Shown in pieces: positions 1 through 7,954 of a stretch of DNA of 64,000 bases. Source of the stretch: an uncultured Pseudomonadota bacterium (GTDB taxonomy: Bacteria > Myxococcota_A > UBA796 > SXON01); the NCBI GenBank assembly GCA_903875225.1, contig CAIQVJ010000085.1, positions 62,001-126,000 of the forward strand, read 5' to 3'. The translations under genes were made by a program, and so were the position numbers. Each line of letters begins with the position of its first letter. Position 1 is the first letter of the stretch. The notes beneath the pieces were generated by a model. It did not search any database, was not told the origin of the DNA, and worked only from the letters and a program-made list of their open reading frames with translations.

Positions 1-3
1 CGA

Positions 4-807
4 CTAGTTCTGCACCTCCACGTTGCCGCCCTCGTCGATGTGCAGCGGCACGGGACCGAAGGGCGTGCTGACCGTGACGTCGGCATCCAGATCGACCTTC
101 AGCTTCTCGCCGCTGGCGATCGCCGCGATCGCGTCGATGGCATCTGCATAGTCCACGGAGAAGGGCAATTCGAGCGTCTTCGTGCTCGCGCCCTCCACGT
201 CGCCGACCTCCGCGATCGAGCCGTTGCCGACCTGCACCCCGGCAAACTTGACCTTCAAGCCCATGTCCGTGAACCCCAGCGTGGAGCCGTGGTCGTTGTC
301 CACATCCACGTCGAGCCCGAAGTCCACGCTGGACGCACCGATCGCCCCCACCTTGAGCTTGCCCACGGTGAACTTCGGCGTGCGGAGCGCGGGGAAGTCG
401 CCGCTCTCGTCGTAGGTGATGTCGACCGGGCCGATGTCGGTGTCGAAGCCGAAGTTGCCCGCGAGACCGAACCCCACGTCGTCCTCACCCCGGGTGGCCG
501 TGATCGCATCGTAGATACTTGCAAAGTTGAGCGAGACAGGCAGGGCGATGTCGCTCTGGCCGTCGGCCACCAGCTCCAGCCCGTTCGGATCGTCGCCCGA
601 GATGATCGAGACATCCATCAGCGAGAGGTCGTACTGAAAGCGGTCGAGCGGGACGCCCACCGGGTTCGGGTTGTCCACCGTGAACACGAAGTCGGTGTCG
701 ATGTGCTCGAAGTCGAGGTCGTTGACGTTGAAGTGGCTGAACTTCACCGTGGGGAGGAACCCGGAGAGGTCGCCGCCACAGCCGGTGAGCAGGAGGAATG
801 TGAACAT
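4..807 (-). CDS. LEA14-like (WHy domain) lipoprotein
   Basis: Predicted periplasm-facing lipoprotein of 267 residues. The start at 807 is preferred because an AGGGAG ribosome site lies about 5 bases upstream and the protein then opens with a very short hydrophobic stretch ending in the lipobox LLTGC. An NPNP motif followed by alternating hydrophobic strands, seen again in altered form in the second half, matches the LEA type 2/WHy fold, which is associated with desiccation or envelope stress. The signal peptide lacks the usual basic residues; a start at 825 would lengthen it but not add charge. The neighbour at 890 is divergent. The family call is by pattern and function is unknown. Confidence 0.7.
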   Translation of the reverse strand: MFTFLLLTGCGGDLSGFLPTVKFSHFNVNDLDFEHIDTDFVFTVDNPNPVGVPLDRFQYDLSLMDVSIISGDDPNGLELVADGQSDIALPVSLNFASIYDAITATRGEDDVGFGLAGNFGFDTDIGPVDITYDESGDFPALRTPKFTVGKLKVGAIGASSVDFGLDVDVDNDHGSTLGFTDMGLKVKFAGVQVGNGSIAEVGDVEGASTKTLELPFSVDYADAIDAIAAIASGEKLKVDLDADVTVSTPFGPVPLHIDEGGNVEVQN

Positions 808-889
808 CGGGCTCCCTGATGACATAGGATCTGAGAACAGTAGACACAAAGGCATACGCGTGGGGCGGATCTCTCATTCAATTTGCAGG

Positions 890-1312
890 ATGTGCTACAA
901 TTTCGCGTCGCCCGAGCTGCCACCGATGACCGCATCCACTCCGCACGCAGAAACTGGAAGCACGCATCACGAGAACCTCGCAACCCGGGAGCTGGTCCGG
1001 ATGTTGAGAGTGCCGCGCACGGAGGGCGACATGCTGCCCGAGAGCACGCTCTGGCGGGCCTACGTGGAGCTGCACCGCCGCGGCGAGGCCGGCGCCGGGC
1101 CGACCTTCGTGAGCGCGCTCCGCACCCTCCACCGCCAGCGCTCGTTCGCCCGCTCCGAGATCGCGGCGGTCGACCCGTTCCCCGAGGAGCACCGGCTCGC
1201 CGCCGACCCCTACCTGGGGGAGCTCTGGAAGTCCTACAAGCGCTGCATCTGCGCGAATCGCAACGGGCCCGCCGGTCAGCTGCTGCGTGAGCTCGAGAAG
1301 CAGGTGCGCTGA
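890..1312 (+). CDS. hypothetical protein
   Basis: An unrecognised 140-residue protein. The frame has strongly G/C-biased third codon positions from about residue 30 on and no signal peptide or membrane segment. It is rich in Arg, Glu and Leu and probably mostly helical. The first 35 residues are less convincing and no clear ribosome site precedes 890, so the ATG at 926 or at about 1001 could be the true start. It lies upstream of the acyltransferase gene on the same strand. Confidence 0.5.
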   Translation: MCYNFASPELPPMTASTPHAETGSTHHENLATRELVRMLRVPRTEGDMLPESTLWRAYVELHRRGEAGAGPTFVSALRTLHRQRSFARSEIAAVDPFPEEHRLAADPYLGELWKSYKRCICANRNGPAGQLLRELEKQVR

Positions 1313-1348
1313 GCCGCGCGCACTGCACTTCCCAGTTAGGGCACTGGC

Positions 1349-2104
1349 GTGAAACGCGCGTTCGGTTTTGTCTACTCTGTGCTCGGCATGCTGGTGGTGC
1401 TGGGGTTCGCCGCAACGTCGAGCATCCCCATCCTGCCCTTCGCCGTGCTCCCCCGCGGGCGCAGGGAGCGCTACACGATCCAGGGGGCCCGCTACTTTGC
1501 GTGGGGCTGCCTGCGACCGGTCCTCTGGATCCGCGATGAAGTGCGAGGCCTGGACAATCTTCCCCGGGAAGGCGGATATCTCATCGTGTCCAACCACCGC
1601 AGCTGGCTGGACGTGGCGCTCTTGATCCTGCACACGAAGAGCCAGGGCGTGTCGAAGCGCGAGGTGGCGTGGATCCCGTTCTTCGGCGTGAACGGGTGGC
1701 TCTCCGGCGCCATCTTCTTCGACCGCCGCAACAAGTCGGGCCGCGCGCGCGTGGTGAGCGACACCCTGCTGCTCCTGCGCGGCGGCGCGAACGTGCACGT
1801 CTTCCCCGAGGGAACACGAACGCGGGACGGACGACTCTCCCAGAAGGTGCACCTGCGCCTCGTGCAGTCCGTCGCCGAGGCCGGGCACCCCGTGATCCCC
1901 GCCTGCACGTGGGGAACCGAGGGCGGCGTGCCGGCAGCCACGGTCTACGCGATGCCCGGGCAGCGCATGGGGCTGGAGGTTGGCACTCCGATGCGGCTCG
2001 CAGCGGGGGAGTCGGCCGAGGACTTCGCGAACCGGGTGTGGGCCGAGGTCGGGCGGATGGCGCGGGAGCACGGCGCCGATCAGCCCTTCCCGGTTGCGCC
2101 CTGA
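1349..2104 (+). CDS. plsC: 1-acyl-sn-glycerol-3-phosphate acyltransferase (PlsC family)
   Basis: Transfers an acyl chain to lysophosphatidic acid to give phosphatidic acid, at the inner membrane. The 251-residue protein has an N-terminal membrane segment (residues 8-32), the catalytic NHRSWLD box (HX4D, 82-88) and the acceptor-binding FPEGTRTR box (152-159), all in family order and spacing. It starts at GTG with AGG upstream. A lipoprotein and a LuxC-type reductase follow on the same strand, suggesting a small lipid or envelope transcription unit. The fold is certain; the exact acceptor could be another lysolipid. Confidence 0.88.
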   Translation: MKRAFGFVYSVLGMLVVLGFAATSSIPILPFAVLPRGRRERYTIQGARYFAWGCLRPVLWIRDEVRGLDNLPREGGYLIVSNHRSWLDVALLILHTKSQGVSKREVAWIPFFGVNGWLSGAIFFDRRNKSGRARVVSDTLLLLRGGANVHVFPEGTRTRDGRLSQKVHLRLVQSVAEAGHPVIPACTWGTEGGVPAATVYAMPGQRMGLEVGTPMRLAAGESAEDFANRVWAEVGRMAREHGADQPFPVAP

Positions 2105-2128
2105 GGGAGATCCGGGCACAATCCCACC

Positions 2129-2482
2129 ATGCGACCCACCCTGTACGCCCTGCTCCTCTCTGCCCCGCTCCTCCTGCTCAGCGCCTGTTCCTGCAACATC
2201 CGCGACGAGGACGGCGACGGCGTCGATGCCTGCCAGGATTGTGACGACACCGACGCGACACTCGGCCTCGAGTTCACCCTCTACGCCGATGGCGATGGCG
2301 ACGGCTACGGCGCCGCCGAGGGCAAGAAGACCTGCGCCGCGATCGACGGCTGGGTGGAAAACAACGACGACTGCAACGATCGCGCGCCGGAGTTCAACCC
2401 CGACGCCGAGGAGACCTGCAACGACTTCGACGACAACTGCGACGGTCAGGTCGACGAGGGCTGTGACACGGCCGGTGCGTGA
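2129..2482 (+). CDS. acidic metal-binding-motif lipoprotein
   Basis: A 117-residue exported lipoprotein: the signal peptide ends in LLSAC with Cys20 as the lipidated residue. The mature part is rich in Asp and Cys, with DEDGDGVDACQDCDD-like and DDNCDGQVDEGC-like segments typical of the MopE-related putative metal-binding motif common in myxobacterial surface proteins. Calcium or copper binding is inferred from this motif. The stop overlaps the GTG of the next gene (GTGA), implying coupled translation. Confidence 0.75.
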   Translation: MRPTLYALLLSAPLLLLSACSCNIRDEDGDGVDACQDCDDTDATLGLEFTLYADGDGDGYGAAEGKKTCAAIDGWVENNDDCNDRAPEFNPDAEETCNDFDDNCDGQVDEGCDTAGA

Positions 2483-3468
2483 CCCCGCACGGGCGTGACG
2501 GCGTGAGCCCGCCCGCCCTCGATGCCCTGCGCGCGCTGGATCCGCTCGCATGGGGGCTCGATCTCTCGGGCCCGATGCTGCTCGAGACGTGGAGGGCAGC
2601 GCTCGCCGGGTTCGTCGAACCGCGCGACGATGTCGACCTCCACGGGGCCAACGTGCTGCTCGTGGGCTCCGCCAACGTGTACACCGCGCTGCTCCCCTGG
2701 ATGGTGCTGCTCACGCAGGCCGGCGCCCGGGTGCGGGTGAAGCCGGCGCGCGGCCAGGAGGTCGCGGTCCAGGCGATGGCGGGCGCGGTCCGGGGTACGG
2801 GCGCGGACTGCGTGATGCAGGCGTGGAAGGGGGGGATCGACCTGGAGGCGGAACGGGCTGCGCTCGCCGAGGCAGACGCTGTGGTCGCCTTCGGGGGCTC
2901 GGAGGCCCTCGCGGCGCTCACCCGACGGTCCCGCGCCGTGCTGGGGTTCGGACCCCGGTTCGGCATCTCGGTGCTGCCGCCCGATCCTGACGCCGACGCG
3001 GTCGGCGCCGCCGTGAGGGATGTGGCGCTCTACGACACCCGGGGGTGCATGTCACCCGCGGCCGTGCTCTCGGAGGGGCCACCGCCCATGGACCTGTTCG
3101 CGACCCGGATGGCCGAGGCGCAGGAGCGCTGGCCGATCGGCGCCGTCTCGCCGATGGAGGCCGCGGGCATCCGGACACGCATCATGCTCACCCGCGCCCT
3201 GGGCGGCGAGGTGAGGCAGGGACCGGGCTGGGTCGTGCTGTACTCCGAGCGCTTCGACCCGATCGCCCTCCCCCGCGTGCTGTGCGTGCACCCGACCTCC
3301 GCGCTGCCGGCTGTGAGCGCCCACGTCGCGCACCTCGGAACGGTCGCCGGCAACGCACCGGAGATTCCCGCGCTACGCCGCTGCGCGCTCGGGCAGATGC
3401 AGACGCCCAGGCACGATGGCGTACATGAGGGCATCGACGTGCTGCGGTGGATCGCGGACCTGCGGTAG
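2479..3468 (+). CDS. LuxC-type acyl-CoA reductase
   Basis: Resembles the acyl-CoA reductase (LuxC) branch of the aldehyde dehydrogenase superfamily, which reduces acyl thioesters to aldehydes with NADPH. The 329-residue protein has a Rossmann-like stretch ending FGGSEAL (138-144), and a candidate catalytic Cys190 in DTRGCMSP, matching the family's cysteine loop. It is shorter than LuxC of luminous bacteria (about 480 residues) and has no luxD, luxE or luciferase neighbours, so an aldehyde for lipid or secondary metabolism is more likely. It starts at a GTG overlapping the previous stop. Confidence 0.7.
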   Translation: MTPHGRDGVSPPALDALRALDPLAWGLDLSGPMLLETWRAALAGFVEPRDDVDLHGANVLLVGSANVYTALLPWMVLLTQAGARVRVKPARGQEVAVQAMAGAVRGTGADCVMQAWKGGIDLEAERAALAEADAVVAFGGSEALAALTRRSRAVLGFGPRFGISVLPPDPDADAVGAAVRDVALYDTRGCMSPAAVLSEGPPPMDLFATRMAEAQERWPIGAVSPMEAAGIRTRIMLTRALGGEVRQGPGWVVLYSERFDPIALPRVLCVHPTSALPAVSAHVAHLGTVAGNAPEIPALRRCALGQMQTPRHDGVHEGIDVLRWIADLR

Positions 3469-3481
3469 CACCGCGGCGCGG

Positions 3482-4345
3482 TCAGTACGTGAAGCCAAAC
3501 CCCATGGACACGGTGGGGACGACGGCCGGCGCATAGGTGCTGGCGATCGTGAGGGTGAACTCCCCGCTCACGATCCGGAAGCCCCCCCCGATGGACAACG
3601 GCGCGAAGCTCTTGTCGAACCCCTCCCCGTTCTTGAACCCCGAGACCTCGGTGAGCCGGCCCTCGAGGCCCGAGCGGGAGAGATCCGCCCGCGGCGCCGC
3701 GTGGATCCGCGTTTGCCCGATCGACACGTACGGAGCAAAACTGGCCTGGTGGATGCCCTTGGTGACGCCGAAGGGGAGCGTGTACCCGAGGGTGGCGCTC
3801 ATGTCCATCACGCCGAGCTCGAGCTCGTCGTTGCCGACGTAGCCGGCGTACCCGACCTGCACGGAGAGGTCCGGGATCTGGCGGTAGCCCTCGACGATGC
3901 CCCAGCGACCCCAGGCGCCCAACACGCCGGTGTGGGTCATGCCGATCCAGCCCGCGTTCGCGCCGACCTCGAGCGAGAAGGGCAGTCCCTTCCGCACGGT
4001 GACCCAGGGGACGTAGAGGTAGGTGGAGGGCGTCTCGTCGGCGGAGGCGAGGTCCCAGCCGGCCGGGTTGGTGCCGTCGATCGAGCCCGTGCGGATGAAC
4101 GAGAACGTGGTCGAGAGCCCGATGTTGAAGCCGGAGATCCCGAGGGTCTCGCCCGGGGCCATGGGCTTGTTCGCGATCGTGGTGCCCAGCTCCTTCACGA
4201 GCTCCTGGTAGCCGGCGACGACGTAGTCGTCCGACCCGAAGGTCTCGGTGGACTCCCCCCCGAAGTCGTCCATCGCGAGCAGGGACACGTCATCCGCGAG
4301 CGCGGGACGAGCGAAAAGGGAGAGCAGCGTGAGCACGGCCGACAT
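3482..4345 (-). CDS. predicted outer-membrane beta-barrel protein
   Basis: A 287-residue protein with a signal peptide ending in PALA-D. The mature part consists of alternating amphipathic strands rich in Gly, Tyr and Ser and ends in FGFTY, an aromatic C-terminus as usual for outer-membrane barrels. The start at 4345 is chosen because residues encoded upstream are Arg-rich and do not look translated. No specific family is recognised. It converges with the reductase gene (13 bases between stops) and diverges from the large barrel gene at 4465. Confidence 0.65.
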   Translation of the reverse strand: MSAVLTLLSLFARPALADDVSLLAMDDFGGESTETFGSDDYVVAGYQELVKELGTTIANKPMAPGETLGISGFNIGLSTTFSFIRTGSIDGTNPAGWDLASADETPSTYLYVPWVTVRKGLPFSLEVGANAGWIGMTHTGVLGAWGRWGIVEGYRQIPDLSVQVGYAGYVGNDELELGVMDMSATLGYTLPFGVTKGIHQASFAPYVSIGQTRIHAAPRADLSRSGLEGRLTEVSGFKNGEGFDKSFAPLSIGGGFRIVSGEFTLTIASTYAPAVVPTVSMGFGFTY

Positions 4346-4464
4346 CCCGGTAAGCGTAGCATGTGGCGAGGCCGAGCGCGCGGCGCCGCGGGCCCGACCC
4401 GCGCCCCGGGCGGCGCAAAAAAGCCGCGGCGCAGATCGGCAGCACCGGGGGTTACTCGGAGGGC

Positions 4465-6792
4465 ATGCTGCTGATCGTGCTCGTCGCCGCACTCGCGCAC
4501 GCAGCGGATGAGGGCGGTATCCGGGTCGCGATCGTGGTCACCGCCGTAACGGACGGCCCGACGATCACCGGAGACTTCGCGGTCGAGTGCGCGGACGCGG
4601 ACGGCGCGCGGCGCCCCTGCCCCTCGTCGTTCACGCTGGTGGACCCGCTCGCGTTCCTCCCCGTCCCGCCGGACGACAGTACGTCGGTGCGCACGTTCCC
4701 CGGCAGGCCCAACCAGGGCACCGTGATCTGGCAGGAACCGCGGGACGGGGCCGGAGCCAGCTTCACGGCCGCCCTCCCGCGACGCTACGGCGACATCGGC
4801 TGGACCGGGCCCCGCGAAAGGCCCCGGGTCCAGGCGAACGGGGGATGGTACCCCCAGTTGCTCGACGACGGGCACGTCGTGACGGCGCGGTGGAGCGTCA
4901 CGCTCTCGACCCCCGACCCCGGCGACACCGACGCGCCGATGATCGTGCTGAACGGAGCTGTCGGTCGGGGCACGGTGCACTGGGAGGGCGAGTCCGACCG
5001 CGCCGCGCTCTCCGTCCTCCCCGGGGGTCGCACCCACCACGATCCGGGCAGCGCCCTCACCTTCGTCGACGTTCGCGGGCCAACGCCCTCGTCCCACACC
5101 CTCGGTCGTAGGCTCCTGCAGGCGGCCGCCGACGCCCTCGGCGAGGGCGCCCTCCCCCCGCTCACGATCGTGCAGGACAGCGATCTGCTGCACCTCGCCC
5201 GCCCCGCCCCGGGCATGGTCTACCTCTCCGACCACGCCTTCCGCCTGCTCTGGCTCTTTCGTCCCTACCACCTCCGCGCGGTCCGCCAGGCCATGATCGA
5301 CGCCACGACGCCGTTGCCCAGCGGCTGGGACCGGGCGTTCGTCGCGGACGCCTGGGCGCGCAGCCTGCCCGCCCCCGACCTCCGCAAGACCCTCGGCTGG
5401 CTCACCTGGAACCCCGTGGTCGACGCGCTGCTGAACGACGGCACGCTGCCCTACTACGGGGACATCTTCAGCGAGGCGTTCGTCGACGAGCCAGAGCTGC
5501 TCGACACCTTCGAAGGTCGCCCCCCCGCACGGGCAGCGTCCCGGCAGCTCGACGACCTGCTTGGCGCGGGCGCCGCCCTCCGGGAGTCCCACCGGATGCT
5601 CGGCGGTGCGGAGCCCGATCAGGTTCCGCCCCAGCTCCGCGCCGGCTGGCACGCCCGCTACGACCCGGACCAGGACTACGACATCGTGACCGAGCACGGC
5701 AAGCCGACCCGGGTCGTCCGCTCGGCGAGCGCGGACGCCCCGTCCGAGGTCGTCGTCGTCACCGTCGACCACACCACCAGCCCCTGGCTCACCTCCACCG
5801 GCCCCGACCAGCGGCCGCTGGACGACGCGCGATCGGTCCGCATCGATCCGCAGGGCCACGTGGACGAGGCAAAGCGGGCGAACAACCACTGGCCAGCCCG
5901 ATGGGACGTCATCCTCTCCGGGGGAATCGCCGGCCTCTCCCCCACGCAGGCGAACATCAACCTGTGGGGCGACCTGCTGCTGCGCCCGCACGGTGACACG
6001 CACAACCGGGGGCTCGGCGTCCTCGAGCACGACGAGCAGGACCTGATCTCCGCCTCGATCGGGTACGCATACGCGTTCGGACCGCTCATCAACCGCCAGA
6101 CCCGCACCCAGCACCTGGTGTTCCTCGCGGACGCGTCCTACCTCGACCCGGCCTTTCGCCCGACGACCTCCGGAGCGTTCGCGGTGGGCGGCTACCTCTC
6201 CTGGACCTGGGAGACGCGCCTCGACGAGGTCCAGCTCTCAGGACACCGCCTCGGGGGCCAGGTGAGCGGCGGCTTCGTGCCCGGCAGCCCAGAGCGGTGG
6301 GCGAGCGTGGGCGCCTCGGCAACGCAGCTCTTCGAGATCTCCCCCCGACAGGTGCTCGCCGCAAGGGCCAAGGCGGCCTGGGCATCCGGGGAGGTGGAGC
6401 ACCGCATGTTGACCCTCGGCGGCGCCGGAGACCTCCGCTCGGTCCCCACCGATCGCTACCTCGGCAACGAAAAGGTGCTCGCAAACCTCGAATACCGCTG
6501 GGCGGCGTTTCGCCATGCGCAGCTCCCCCTCCCGCTCGTCTGGGCCACGGAGCTGCAGATCGCACCCGGCGTGGAGTGGGGATCGGTCTGGGCGAAGGAC
6601 GGCAGCCGGGCGATGGCCCTCGGCGCCTCGCTCGGCATCCACTCGGTCACCGATCTCTTCGGTGTACGACCGATGTTTTTCGGCGTGACCCTCGCGTCCC
6701 CCCTGTGGACGCGAACCGTGGGCGACCCCGAGCCGCCGCTCGATCCCTGGCACGGCATGCAGGTGTACCTGGACTTCTTCCAGGGCTTCTAG
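4465..6792 (+). CDS. outer-membrane protein with M1-peptidase-like region and Omp85-like barrel
   Basis: A 775-residue exported protein. GGAGGG directly upstream fixes the ATG at 4465, followed by a signal peptide cleaving near AHA-A. The N-terminal part has features of M1 aminopeptidase-like surface proteins (GWYPQ segment), but no HExxH zinc motif is present where the protease helix should be. The C-terminal third resembles Omp85/surface-antigen barrels, with GGAGDLRS, LGN and NLEYR in the family order, and ends LDFFQGF with a terminal Phe. It is probably an outer-membrane transporter or assembly protein with a non-peptidase soluble domain. The family call is by motif only. Confidence 0.6.
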   Translation: MLLIVLVAALAHAADEGGIRVAIVVTAVTDGPTITGDFAVECADADGARRPCPSSFTLVDPLAFLPVPPDDSTSVRTFPGRPNQGTVIWQEPRDGAGASFTAALPRRYGDIGWTGPRERPRVQANGGWYPQLLDDGHVVTARWSVTLSTPDPGDTDAPMIVLNGAVGRGTVHWEGESDRAALSVLPGGRTHHDPGSALTFVDVRGPTPSSHTLGRRLLQAAADALGEGALPPLTIVQDSDLLHLARPAPGMVYLSDHAFRLLWLFRPYHLRAVRQAMIDATTPLPSGWDRAFVADAWARSLPAPDLRKTLGWLTWNPVVDALLNDGTLPYYGDIFSEAFVDEPELLDTFEGRPPARAASRQLDDLLGAGAALRESHRMLGGAEPDQVPPQLRAGWHARYDPDQDYDIVTEHGKPTRVVRSASADAPSEVVVVTVDHTTSPWLTSTGPDQRPLDDARSVRIDPQGHVDEAKRANNHWPARWDVILSGGIAGLSPTQANINLWGDLLLRPHGDTHNRGLGVLEHDEQDLISASIGYAYAFGPLINRQTRTQHLVFLADASYLDPAFRPTTSGAFAVGGYLSWTWETRLDEVQLSGHRLGGQVSGGFVPGSPERWASVGASATQLFEISPRQVLAARAKAAWASGEVEHRMLTLGGAGDLRSVPTDRYLGNEKVLANLEYRWAAFRHAQLPLPLVWATELQIAPGVEWGSVWAKDGSRAMALGASLGIHSVTDLFGVRPMFFGVTLASPLWTRTVGDPEPPLDPWHGMQVYLDFFQGF

Positions 6793-6804
6793 CGCCCGGG
6801 CGCT
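6791..6804. terminator. 14-bp perfect palindrome between convergent genes
   Basis: AGCGCCCGGGCGCT is self-complementary and spans the stop codon of the barrel gene, 5 bases before the end of the convergent NlpC/P60 gene. It could help end transcription in both directions, but there is no T-run and no loop, so the role is uncertain. Confidence 0.3.
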
Positions 6805-6808
6805 GGGC

Positions 6809-7510
6809 TCAGCGCACCGCGACCGCCTCGGCCTTCCAGAAGCTCCCGAACGCGACCCACAGCTCTCCGGCGAGGTGCTTGACGCGAGCCGGGTCCTTCG
6901 ACGATGCGGCGCGCAGGTAGTCGTTCAGCAATTGGCCCGTGGGCGAGATGTGCGTCTCCGTGTCCCGAAGGTTCATGGTGAGCGGGACGATGCCCGGGCT
7001 CCCGAGGTGAACCATCCCGATGGTCCCGTCGGCGTCCACCCGGGTGACCACCGCCACGTGGGTGAGCGGGTCGTCGTACCGGCCGTCGCCATCCTTGTCG
7101 TACGTGTCGTCGAAGAACGCGATGTCGCCCACGTCGGGCCGGTGCCGACGATGCAGTACGCCAAGCTCCCTCGCGGTCTCGAAGAGGTCACGCGTGCTGC
7201 CGTCGAAGTCCAGGCCGGCGCTCGCCATCGCGGCCTCCACCATCCCCGAGCAGTCGAACCGGAACTTCACCCCGTGCACCACGATGGAGTGTGCGCCTTC
7301 GAAGCCGCAGGCGGCCTGCGCAACGGCCTGGCCGGGGGTGCCCCGTGCTGGCGCGGCGTGGGTCGGGACCGCGCGGGTTGGGACCGGCCGGGCGGCGATG
7401 GGCATGCCAGCACCGGAATCGCCCTCCCCCACCGAGCCGAGCGGCCCGGGAATGCGGTACACGGAGCTGCACCCGCTCACCAACAGCAGAATCGGCAGGA
7501 TCGAGCGCAC
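6809..7510 (-). CDS. NlpC/P60 family cell-wall hydrolase lipoprotein
   Basis: Predicted periplasmic peptidoglycan endopeptidase of 233 residues. The lipobox LVSGC places Cys14 as the lipid anchor; residues 30-65 form a Pro/Thr/Ala linker. The catalytic Cys87 lies in FRFDCSGMV and His151 in DPLTHVAVV, the standard NlpC/P60 arrangement. Immediately before the catalytic His is a DKDGDGRYDD loop (about 138-147) that looks like a calcium-binding EF-hand loop, an insertion suggesting Ca-dependent structure. It starts at GTG, and has a convergent neighbour on its 3' side. Confidence 0.85.
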   Translation of the reverse strand: MRSILPILLLVSGCSSVYRIPGPLGSVGEGDSGAGMPIAARPVPTRAVPTHAAPARGTPGQAVAQAACGFEGAHSIVVHGVKFRFDCSGMVEAAMASAGLDFDGSTRDLFETARELGVLHRRHRPDVGDIAFFDDTYDKDGDGRYDDPLTHVAVVTRVDADGTIGMVHLGSPGIVPLTMNLRDTETHISPTGQLLNDYLRAASSKDPARVKHLAGELWVAFGSFWKAEAVAVR

Positions 7511-7580
7511 TCCAGGCAGTATAGCCTGGACGCGTCAAGAGCGCGCGATCCGCGCGGCTCCGGTCCGGGACGGCGAGGGT

Positions 7581-7925
7581 TCACTCCCCGTGATCGCTGC
7601 GCCCCGCCTTCACCTTCGAACGTACGGCCTTCGCCTTCATCCGGCGCTCCTGCGAGCCCCGCGTGGGCCGGGTGGGCCTGCGCACGCGCGGAGGCGGAGC
7701 AAAGTGCTGCTCGAGGAGCGCACGGAGCCGCTCGAGCGCCACGCCGAGGTTCTGCCCCTGGCTGCGCCGCTCGCTCGCCTGCGCCCGGATCCCGGTCGGC
7801 CGGTGCACCAGGCGCACGGCCGTCTCGGTCTTGTTGCGGTGCTGTCCTCCGGGTCCGCTGCCCTTCACGAACTCCACGTCGCACTCGGCGAGCAGGGCAT
7901 CGTCATCGTGGGGAAAGGCGGGCAT
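7581..7925 (-). CDS. GGQ-domain peptide chain release factor-like protein (ArfB/PrfH-like)
   Basis: A 114-residue protein that should hydrolyse peptidyl-tRNA on ribosomes. KGSGPGGQHRNK (21-32) contains the universal GGQ motif, and the C-terminus is a very basic tail (100-110), as in ArfB (YaeJ), which inserts into the empty mRNA channel. There is no codon-recognition domain. The Shine-Dalgarno-like CGGAGTT upstream supports the ATG at 7925. Whether it rescues stalled ribosomes or repaired ones (PrfH) cannot be decided; no RtcB gene is adjacent. Confidence 0.82.
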   Translation of the reverse strand: MPAFPHDDDALLAECDVEFVKGSGPGGQHRNKTETAVRLVHRPTGIRAQASERRSQGQNLGVALERLRALLEQHFAPPPRVRRPTRPTRGSQERRMKAKAVRSKVKAGRSDHGE

Positions 7926-7954
7926 CGGGAACTCCGGGCCCGGCGGGTAACACC

